Origin: Cylindrotheca closterium
Taxonomy: Eukaryota > Bacillariophyta > Bacillariophyceae > Bacillariales > Bacillariaceae
Direction of reading: 5' to 3'
Assembly: GCA_933822405.4 (NCBI GenBank)
Contig: CAKOGP040001680.1
Location: 1-25,215, forward strand
Length of the DNA: 25,215 nt
This document shows positions 1 through 6,787 of this stretch, one piece after another (position 1 is the first letter of the stretch; each line of letters opens with the position of its first letter). Position numbers and translations under genes: made by a program. The notes under the pieces were generated by a model that was not told the DNA's origin, did not search any database, and worked only from the letters and a program-made list of their open reading frames with translations.

Positions 1-1132
1 AGTGGGTTGTGCCAACCCAACAACCTTACTACAGTAGGTCTACAGCTAGAGGGAAAGGTGGAGTGCAAACGAAATTAGAAGGAATGATAATGGAGGAGGA
101 ATGTACTAGATGGGCTAGAAGAAGCTACTACTACTAAATTCTTACTAGTTAAAACAAGCTTTCCGTTGACGATTTTGGATGACGAATTGCCGCTGTGTGC
201 AGTGAAGACCGCCTCAATGCTAATTTGTTCTTCCTTTTTGCATCTGGATCTTCCGGTCTCAATACCATGTGACCTCTTGGCACTGTACGATTAGGTACAA
301 TAAAATACCGCTAAGCAAGCTCCATCTCACTTTCGCATTTCTGTCAAACCCACACGATCTTTTCATGCCGTCTTCTGTCTTTTGCCTCTCACACCACAGT
401 AAATAACTTCAGTTTCTGTTCCGTACCACGAAACTCCCACTTTTTCGCTTGCACTTGAACACTTTCTAGCGATGCGTTACGTGACACTCAACGATACCGG
501 TACCCAAAACTCATCGTTCTTTCTACGATGGTACTAGCGATACGCGTACCGTTGCGTGAACCGGTCCGTGAATCATCAATGGCATTTAGAATGATACAAC
601 ATATAAAGAAAGAAACAGTTCGGTTATCGACAATAAGATGCAACCATAAGTAGCAACAGTCACGAATAAGATACCCGTGAACCCCAAGGGCTAATTTTCC
701 AAAGTAACCGTTGCAACGGAGACCGAAATGCGTTGGCGCACCCTGTAGAATCTACGTGAACGGTTGGTAGTCGGATTCAAACGCCCGCACGAAAAGCAGT
801 CGATGGAATCCAAACTGGACGGCTTGTTTCAAACTTCCGTTTGCGAAAGGACGGAACAAAGACCGTGTTTGGAAAGGGCGCCAAATGTTGAGATTCCCAA
901 TCACGGACTGGTTAAATGAGCATTCAAGACCCATAGTAGAAAAGACATCCTGTGCCCTAAGTATACTTGCTTGCTTAAACCAGATTTAGTTAGAGTCGCA
1001 GAGAAGTATGACCCATTCTGAGTCAAGACTATTTGGAGCTCCACAAAATTGTTTCCTCTCTTTTTCCTCTTTTTTTTGGAACGGACAAAAAATACCTTCC
1101 ATCAAGGAAACTGAAACACACAACTTGACAAA

Positions 1133-1152
1133 GACTGTTACAACAAACAGTC
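1133..1152. promoter_or_regulatory. Inverted repeat GACTGTT-N6-AACAGTC upstream of tandem copy 1
   Basis: GACTGTT at 1133-1139 is followed by its reverse complement AACAGTC at 1146-1152, 44 bases before the ATG at 1197. The same two half-sites, with a longer spacer, precede tandem copy 3 at 4674-4705. Sharing between paralog promoters suggests a factor-binding site or an RNA hairpin in the leader. Function is inferred only. Confidence 0.35.
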
Positions 1153-1179
1153 TCATACCGGTACCATACATTGCAGTCA

Positions 1180-1195
1180 AGTCAATAGAATAAAC
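1180..1195 (+). promoter_or_regulatory. Shared leader box next to the ATG, copy 1
   Basis: The 16 bases AGTCAATAGAATAAAC run up to one base before the ATG. Copy 2 has AGTCCATAGAATAAAC at 2910-2925 and copy 3 a weaker AGTCGATAAAATCAAC at 4702-4717. This may be a conserved translation-initiation context or simply unerased duplication. It supports 1197 as the true start. Confidence 0.4.
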
Positions 1196-1196
1196 C

Positions 1197-1889
1197 ATGA
1201 CTGTCGTTTGCATATCACCATCACTCACTGTCCGACAGGGAGTTCCCACTCCCAAGCCAGTCGCACATTCCACTTCCTCACACACGTCCAAAGTGAGCTT
1301 CAGTCAAAAAGTGAGAATACGCCGGACCGTTGTCCCACCCCGGACCTCCGAAGAGTTTCAAGCCATTTGGTTCACTGAAAAGGAAATTCTAGAAAGGCGG
1401 CGGAAAGACAAGAGGCTACGATATGCCGTTGCCAAACAACCTGAAGTGTTTGGCACGCACAAACTTTTGAGTCTTGGTTTGTACACGGAGAGTGAACGTT
1501 TGCAACGTTGCAAGCGAGCAGTGGCCGCTCGTGACTCTGTCCTTACTAATAAGAGAAAGGCAATGGATGTAGACAGCAGTGGCAGCGACTCGGATGACAG
1601 CAGTCTGACTAGTACGCCAACCATTCCCACCATGACGTTTACCAGTTATGCCCTTCATTCCAAGGCAGCTGCCGTAGAGGCTCACGAACGTGCGCTTCAA
1701 CATTCCAAACATGTCCAAAGTATGGACAATAATGAAGACGATGCATCAGCAAAGAAAACTCAAGAGTTCTCTGACACTACTAGTAGTAGTACTCGCGAAA
1801 CTGCCTCACAAGCCTTACCAAGCATGGACATTATCTCAACTTCCAATTTGGTGTCCTCGCCACCAATTGGGGTGCGGGTGGCTGCCTGA
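1197..1889 (+). CDS. Tandem orphan family protein, copy 1 (C-terminus frameshifted)
   Basis: The product is 230 residues of unknown function and shows no signal peptide or membrane segment. It shares with the two downstream genes an N-terminal VVC-SP motif, a basic stretch ending in RRT, then EEFQAIWFTEKEI, a run of charged residues (RRRKDKRLRY), PEVFGTHKLLSLGLY, ERLQRCKR, an acidic DSDDSS patch, and SYALHSKAAAVEAHERALQH. The alternating basic helix-like segments and acidic serine patch suggest an interaction protein, but no domain was recognised. The ATG at 1197 fits the other two copies and sits after a shared leader. The last codons differ: one extra base near 1870 relative to copy 2 gives a stop at 1887-1889, before the conserved Pro-Cys-(Gly/Ser)-Thr tail, which is still readable in another frame. 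Confidence 0.8.
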   Translation: MTVVCISPSLTVRQGVPTPKPVAHSTSSHTSKVSFSQKVRIRRTVVPPRTSEEFQAIWFTEKEILERRRKDKRLRYAVAKQPEVFGTHKLLSLGLYTESERLQRCKRAVAARDSVLTNKRKAMDVDSSGSDSDDSSLTSTPTIPTMTFTSYALHSKAAAVEAHERALQHSKHVQSMDNNEDDASAKKTQEFSDTTSSSTRETASQALPSMDIISTSNLVSSPPIGVRVAA

Positions 1890-2926
1890 GAGCCCATGCG
1901 GCACACACAGTTTTGCAGTTCCAACCACTACATATCGGACACAGTTTTGCTCCTTACAATTTTGCTTCATACCGTTAATCACAATACAACACAATACAAA
2001 GTTATACTCTACTAAACTTGATGCTGTTTAGAATCATCACCACTTTTCTATACGTATGTATACGAGCTGTACCTGCTGGTACCCGTGTATGGATTTAATA
2101 GGTGGTCGAACAAGAAGTTTATCATTGACATTGCAATCTTTCCGTATACGGTACTGTAGTTGGCTCAGTGCTACTGTATGCGGGCAGCCAGCACCCATGG
2201 TTAGAATGCAGTGGTATACACACATTTCCTACATGGAATTGCCATGCATCTTATGAACTACTAGCAGTAGCAGCTACTATTTGTAACACGAATCTGACCT
2301 CCTGCATGGCTGCACCTAGTAGAAGCAACTGTTGCTTCTTCTTTCAACTTGCACTGCGGTCTGGTTCTTTGAAGCAGCTCACATTTCGCGGGAGTGTGCT
2401 ACTGTACCGCACCGGTACGTTTTCGAAGAGTGGCCACTTTCTTGATCTGATCCAAGTAGTTAAATGACTTGGTACAAAGTACTCTCATGTTGGATCAACA
2501 AAGAACTCAAGGATGACACTGTTATCTCCTTCCTGTAGTCAAAGGCCCCCCAAGTTGTCAGAATGACTTGACATTCCTGTTTTATCTCGGTCTACAGTAT
2601 TTTGGAGTATTCGTAACGTTCTTCTCTCCCCGTTCTACTTATAATCGTAGAAAAATCATAGTTGTTCTGCGAAGATCAATATATGGGTCACGTTACAACT
2701 TTTATATAATGTCCATGTGTGATTGACAGGGGAATCATTATGTCCTGGTGTTCACCGAGCCATGGCGAACACACTCACAAGAGTCTCAAAGCTGGATCTA
2801 CAGTAATTCTTCCGTTTCAATAGAAAGACCAAAAACACTCACTACCACGTTTTGCAACAGGCAGCTTCCACCATTCAACGTGGACCATTCAACTCGTCCA
2901 ATACACTACAGTCCATAGAATAAACA
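1890..2926. other. Intergenic spacer between tandem copies 1 and 2
   Basis: Just after the stop of copy 1 the sequence still resembles the 3' flank of copy 2: both contain CAATTTTGCTTCA (1959-1971 region; about 3699-3711 in copy 2) followed by a CCGTTA element and AAAGTTATA. The rest holds no supported gene. Short open frames at 2056-2256 and 2168-2467 lack any family features. Several GTAC motifs and an AT-rich TTTTATATAA stretch near 2700 are present. Confidence 0.55.
2910..2925 (+). promoter_or_regulatory. Shared leader box next to the ATG, copy 2
   Basis: AGTCCATAGAATAAAC differs from the copy 1 box (1180-1195) at one base and lies at the same distance from the ATG. It helps fix the start at 2927. 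Confidence 0.4.
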
Positions 2927-3649
2927 ATGCCTGGCTTTTGCGTATCACCCACCACATGCACTGTTCTACAGGGCGTTTCGAGGTCTGTCAACAAACCAGC
3001 AGCGGATAAACAGTGCTTGATGCCGTCCTCAGCACCAGGCCCATTCACAGCTCCAAGAAAGGTGACGTTCAATGACCTGGTGAGACTACGTCGGACCGCA
3101 TTCCTATCACGACCCACTCAGGAAGAGTTTCAAGCCGTTTGGTTCACACAAAAGGAAATACTTGACAGGCGGAGAAAAGACAAGAGGATACGATATGCCA
3201 TTGCCCGACGACCCGAGACCTTTGGGACCGAGAAGCTCGTTGGTCTTGGTTTGTACAGCGAGGTTGAACGTCTTCAACGTTGCAATCGAGCGATTGCCGC
3301 TCGTGCTTCCGTTCTTTCTAAAAATAAGTCGGTCGGTGTGGACAGAACTAGAGGCAGTGAGTCGGATGATTCTTCCGGCAGTCTCACAATCAGTTATGCC
3401 CTTCACTCCAAGGCTGCTTCCGTTGAGGCTCACGAGCGGGCACTTCAACATTCCAACCATATCCAAGCCATGGACATGGGAGACGACGCATCGGAAGATG
3501 ACATGAGCCAAGGGCTCGCTGTGACGACTGGCGAAGCTGCTCCACAAGACTTATTGCCCAGCGTGGATATCTCCTCAAACTCGTATCTGCCCCACAGCAA
3601 ATTGGGCCGTGCATTGCTGCCTAAGAGCCCATGTGGCACAATTTTGTAG
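2927..3649 (+). CDS. Tandem orphan family protein, copy 2
   Basis: This is a 240-residue paralog of the genes at 1197 and 4719, function unknown. The core is conserved in order: basic VRLRRT, QEEFQAVWFTQKEIL, RRRKDKRIRYAIARRPETFG, LGLY, ERLQRCNRAIAARASVL, an acidic SESDDSS patch, SYALHSKAASVEAHERALQH, then DDASEDDMSQ. The N-terminus (MPGFCVSP) has diverged from the MTVVC start of the other two. It keeps the C-terminal tail ending Ser-Pro-Cys-Gly-Thr-Ile-Leu that copy 1 has lost and copy 3 has as Pro-Cys-Ser-Thr-Val-Leu. A cysteine four residues from the end (CxxL-like, Cys-Gly-Thr-Ile-Leu) is conserved but is not a canonical CaaX box. No introns are needed. Confidence 0.85.
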   Translation: MPGFCVSPTTCTVLQGVSRSVNKPAADKQCLMPSSAPGPFTAPRKVTFNDLVRLRRTAFLSRPTQEEFQAVWFTQKEILDRRRKDKRIRYAIARRPETFGTEKLVGLGLYSEVERLQRCNRAIAARASVLSKNKSVGVDRTRGSESDDSSGSLTISYALHSKAASVEAHERALQHSNHIQAMDMGDDASEDDMSQGLAVTTGEAAPQDLLPSVDISSNSYLPHSKLGRALLPKSPCGTIL

Positions 3650-3925
3650 GTTCACCAACTACATGTATGGAACACACTTTTACCCCTTCCAATTTTGCTT
3701 CAAGCCGTTAGGTTAACCATAATATAAAGTTATAGACAGATTACCATTAATATATACCAATTTATCCCCCTTTCTGTTAGTAGTAGCTTTCAGAGCCTCT
3801 GCTCGATTGCGCAAGTATATCATTCCGAGTCCAAGTCATGCGGTTACACTATAGCGTTCGATATCCGATTCACATGCTTCCTTCTTGACACTGTTGTGCA
3901 ACTTATATATACTACGGAGCATGCT

Positions 3926-4036
3926 GTACGAATCTGCTGTGACGTACACGGTACCAGGTACTAGTGGTACTTCCGATTGATTCATGAAGGAGCTGAGTTA
4001 ATTACACGGGGTTTACCATGAGGTACGGTATGGTAC
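3926..4036. repeat. GTAC / GGTACC motif cluster
   Basis: GTAC occurs at 3926, 3944, 3951, 3958, 3967, 4023 and 4033, seven times in 111 bases where about 0.4 would be expected by chance at equal base frequencies. Several are part of GGTACC-like palindromes. Similar palindromes recur in other spacers in this window (for example 1157-1166, 2414-2420, 11113-11123, 21831-21840). Confidence 0.5.
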
Positions 4037-4673
4037 GTTTATCCAAGCAGTTGGAGGATAACTTCATTGTCATACTTCACTTGCCGCCGGTATTACCAAG
4101 TGTAGATCATCCGTGCCATAAAGATTTCTCCTTCAGAGGATATTCGAAGTCCCACAACATTGTTGTCGAGTTGCAGAACTCAACAAAATTTGCATCCAAG
4201 CAGCTGGATAACTACGATCCAAAGTTCAAAGTACTATGTACTACCTTTTTTTATGTAGCTACCAGTACCGGACCAACTTGCCGGTATTGGAGGTTTCTCA
4301 TCTGCTGGTATTCAAAATCCTCCAACTCCGTCAGGTGACATGAATATAAAAGATACTTCACAGAAATTTCTGCCCATATTTTCCAAAATACCCGCATTCG
4401 TAAGATTCTCATCATGATCACACTACATTTAACGAGTCAGAAACATGACATTACCTAAGAAGTCTTACTCGTGACACGTTTCTTATATCCATCAGGTGTA
4501 GATAAGAAGTTAATATGGCAAAATATATGTACACGCGGAGCGCATCGAGCATGGAACAAGTCTGACGAATACACACCGTTAACACATTGCGGTACTCTCA
4601 TATTGCATGCGCATTTGGAAGGACAACAATATAAGCGCTTCCATTTCAAACACAATTCTGAATTCGCAGAAGA

Positions 4674-4705
4674 GACTGTTTAACCTAGAGACTGTCCAAA
4701 CAGTC
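4674..4705. promoter_or_regulatory. Inverted repeat GACTGTT...AACAGTC upstream of tandem copy 3
   Basis: GACTGTT (4674-4680) and AACAGTC (4699-4705) flank a spacer that itself contains another GAGACTGTCC. It ends 13 bases before the ATG at 4719. The same half-sites precede copy 1 (1133-1152), so the site predates or travelled with the duplication. Copy 2 lacks a clear pair. Confidence 0.35.
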
Positions 4706-4718
4706 GATAAAATCAACC

Positions 4719-5405
4719 ATGACAGTTGTTTGCGTATCACCTATCACACTCACTGTTCAACAGGGAGTTCAGACTATCAAGCCTGTAGCTCAATGCTCTA
4801 GTACATCATCGCTTACAAGAAAAGTAAGATTCAATGAGCTGGTGCGAATGCGTCGAACCGCATTCCCGCCCCGAACTATTCATGAACACTTTCAAGCCAT
4901 TTGGTTCACACAAAAGGAAATAATTGAAAGGATCCGAAAGGACAAGAGACTACGACATGTCATCGCCCGACAACCTGAAAAATTTGGCATGAAGAAGAGT
5001 AGTGTTGCGCTCTTGAGTCTTGGTTTGTACACTGATATTGAACGTCTACAACGCAGCAAACGAATTTCGGCCGCTCGTGCTTCTATCCTTTCCAAAAATA
5101 ATTCGATCGATATGGACAGCGAAAGCGACTCGGATGATTCATCCAACAGCCTCAGCACAAGTTATGCCATTTGCTCGGAAGCTGCCGCCGTTCAGGCTCA
5201 TGAGCGTGCACTTCGGCATTATAAGTATGTCCAAACCATGGACAATACTGAAGACGACGCATCTGAAGGTGACATGAGCCAAATGGTCCTTGCCGCTGGC
5301 AAAGCTGCTCCACAAGAAGACTTGCCAAGAGTCCTGGACATTTCAAATCACAACCCGCCCCACTTGGTGCCCACCAAGAAGTTTCCATGTAGCACGGTTT
5401 TGTAG
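4719..5405 (+). CDS. Tandem orphan family protein, copy 3
   Basis: The product is 228 residues, a paralog of the genes at 1197 and 2927, function unknown. Its N-terminus (MTVVCVSPITLTVQQGV) matches copy 1 closely. The core follows the same order: VRMRRTAFPPRT, EHFQAIWFTQKEII, RIRKDKRLRHVIARQPEKFG, LLSLGLYTDIERLQRSKR, an acidic SESDSDDSS patch, SYAICSEAAAVQAHERALRHYK, DNTEDDASEGDMSQ, and a C-terminal Pro-Cys-Ser-Thr-Val-Leu. It carries a small insertion (MKKSSVA) before the LLSLGLY block. Nothing suggests it is broken. Same strand and regular ~1.05 kb spacing with the other two indicate tandem duplication. Confidence 0.85.
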   Translation: MTVVCVSPITLTVQQGVQTIKPVAQCSSTSSLTRKVRFNELVRMRRTAFPPRTIHEHFQAIWFTQKEIIERIRKDKRLRHVIARQPEKFGMKKSSVALLSLGLYTDIERLQRSKRISAARASILSKNNSIDMDSESDSDDSSNSLSTSYAICSEAAAVQAHERALRHYKYVQTMDNTEDDASEGDMSQMVLAAGKAAPQEDLPRVLDISNHNPPHLVPTKKFPCSTVL

Positions 5406-5664
5406 TTCCTACAATGGAACACATTTTTGCATATCCATATTTTACCTTTGACTTTTGCATTATACCGTCAATCATAACAATACAATATAAATACAACGTT
5501 TTTGTACATGCAGTGAGGATATCCAGTACTAGGCAGCTACTAGATAGATGACTACTGAATAGTGAGGATGTCCAAGTTTAGTTTGATGACTACTCATTAG
5601 ATCAACGAAGGAAGTAGCCATGGCATTGTTTGTCTCCGAAGCGATGCAAACTTGCTCAGCAAAA

Positions 5665-6339
5665 CTAGAAAGCTCCAGTCTTTTCTCTTTGACTCTTCAT
5701 AGCCATAGCCATCCATTCCAATTGATCCAACAATTCTGGAAGTTGTTTGAGCATGCGGGCCTCGGGATCCTTTGGCGTACCATCTTCATTGAACAAGTCA
5801 CTCACAGCTGGAATACCAACCAACTTGGAGACAGGGAGACATCCTAATTCGTGGCACATGACTTGAATACTCATGGCTGCTCGCATACCAGCAAATGGAC
5901 CAGGCGAGTAAGTGATAATGCCAGAAGGCTTGCACTTGTACAAGGATCCTCCAAAGTGACCCATGACGGAAGCGAGCGCAGGCGGAACCGTATGATTGTA
6001 TTCTGGACTGACAATCAAGTAACAATCGGCGCTACGAATGGTCTCCATCAATGCCTTGGTTTTCTCAGGCAAATCATCTGCTTTCATCATGAAGGTTGTC
6101 GTGCTCAATTCACCAGCTGAAATGCTACCAAGGGCACCGTCGGGTTTGAAGACATCGACGGGATCTACAATGGTGACATCATGACTGATAGTTTCGTCTC
6201 CTAAAGTGCCCTTACGATCTTTCAATGTAGCCTTGACCCAATTCAGAACACGGTCACCAAGTCTTTTATCACCACCCCAAAAGGCAGGAATACTGCGGGC
6301 AGAACCCATGAAGACGACAGTTTTGAGAGACGTTGTCAT
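5665..6339 (-). CDS. NADPH-dependent FMN reductase-like flavoprotein
   Basis: This 224-residue protein has the flavodoxin-like fold signatures of the NADPH-dependent FMN reductase / quinone (chromate) reductase family. An N-terminal beta strand leads into the phosphate-binding loop GSARS (residues 12-16), and the [12 protein letters not shown] block (111-122) forms the isoalloxazine contact in this family. The family usually reduces FMN, quinones, azo dyes or metal oxyanions with NAD(P)H. The physiological substrate here cannot be told. No targeting peptide is obvious, so a cytosolic location is likely. Length is slightly above the ~180-200 residues usual for the family, with extra residues at 40-80 and the C-terminus. 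It is divergent from the gene at 6788 across a ~450-base spacer. Confidence 0.85.
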   Translation of the reverse strand: MTTSLKTVVFMGSARSIPAFWGGDKRLGDRVLNWVKATLKDRKGTLGDETISHDVTIVDPVDVFKPDGALGSISAGELSTTTFMMKADDLPEKTKALMETIRSADCYLIVSPEYNHTVPPALASVMGHFGGSLYKCKPSGIITYSPGPFAGMRAAMSIQVMCHELGCLPVSKLVGIPAVSDLFNEDGTPKDPEARMLKQLPELLDQLEWMAMAMKSQREKTGAF

Positions 6340-6787
6340 AACGTTTCAATGTCTCGTTGATGGTGAGCGGAATAGACGCTGTCCGATGGGCAGTGTCTTA
6401 AAGTTAGTATCTTTCAAGATTTTGAGGCTCACAGATACCTTATAATTACTGCGTATTGTGCCAAATTTGGGCATCTGCTTTTGGGTATGTTCGAAGAAGT
6501 TCGCCAATTGGACTGGTTCGACCAATAATTTAGGGGAGGGCTCCCCATCTTTAAAAAAGGAATGGCCACTTTCGCCTTTAGCACAAAATATGTCGCGGCC
6601 CACGAAAACTGGACGGAAGCGCAGAAAGGCTACCACACTCCGAAGTACGAAGGTAGCCAACAGATTGAATCGTTTCGCAGGAACCAAAGCCCCAAGTGAG
6701 TCCCATTGCCTTCGTTTGCAGGGATAAAACGCTTTGTTTACTGCTGTGGTCTGTCTATTAGTTATCAAATCAAATAGGTCTGCAAAC
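6340..6787. other. Divergent promoter region, possible upstream exon for the PHD gene
   Basis: This spacer separates the FMN reductase (-) and PHD protein (+) starts. It contains an open stretch in which an ATG at 6590 begins a very basic 35-codon run. A GTGAGT donor at 6696 and a TTAG acceptor ending at 6761 would join it in frame to the PHD gene, adding about 44 residues before the Met at 6788. A long minus-strand frame here (6346-7056) overlaps the PHD gene and shows no domain. Confidence 0.4.

Larger units (their letters stand above)
1..1196. other. Gene-free 5' flank of the tandem array
   Basis: No convincing coding region was found on either strand. The longest minus-strand frame (752-934, 60 codons) has no recognisable domain. 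A small perfect hairpin, GGGTTG/CAACCC, sits at 4-18. A pyrimidine-rich tract (about 1055-1080) and a GACTGTT/AACAGTC inverted repeat (1133-1152) lie close to the first tandem gene and may belong to its promoter or leader. Confidence 0.6.
3650..4718. other. Intergenic spacer between tandem copies 2 and 3
   Basis: The first ~80 bases match the 3' flank of copy 1. The middle holds a striking cluster of seven GTAC tetramers between 3926 and 4036. A 106-codon open frame (4018-4338) and shorter ones at 4455-4683 have no recognisable domain and no resemblance to the tandem family, so I do not call them genes. A TATAAG box near 4630 lies about 90 bases before copy 3 and could be a core promoter element. 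Confidence 0.5.

Noticed and set aside
4..18. Short GGGTTG/CAACCC hairpin at the window start
   Set aside because: A six-base stem is common by chance, and there is no gene end nearby for it to terminate.
752..934. 60-codon minus-strand frame in the left flank
   Set aside because: It is short, with no homology recognised and no paralog in the window.
1690..2031. 113-codon frame overlapping the end of tandem copy 1
   Set aside because: Only its middle (the Ser-Pro-Cys-Gly-Thr part) is meaningful, as the frameshifted ancestral tail of copy 1. It is not a separate gene.
4018..4338. 106-codon open frame in the spacer between tandem copies 2 and 3
   Set aside because: It has no domain, no likeness to the tandem family, and starts inside the GTAC-rich tract. 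It is probably chance.
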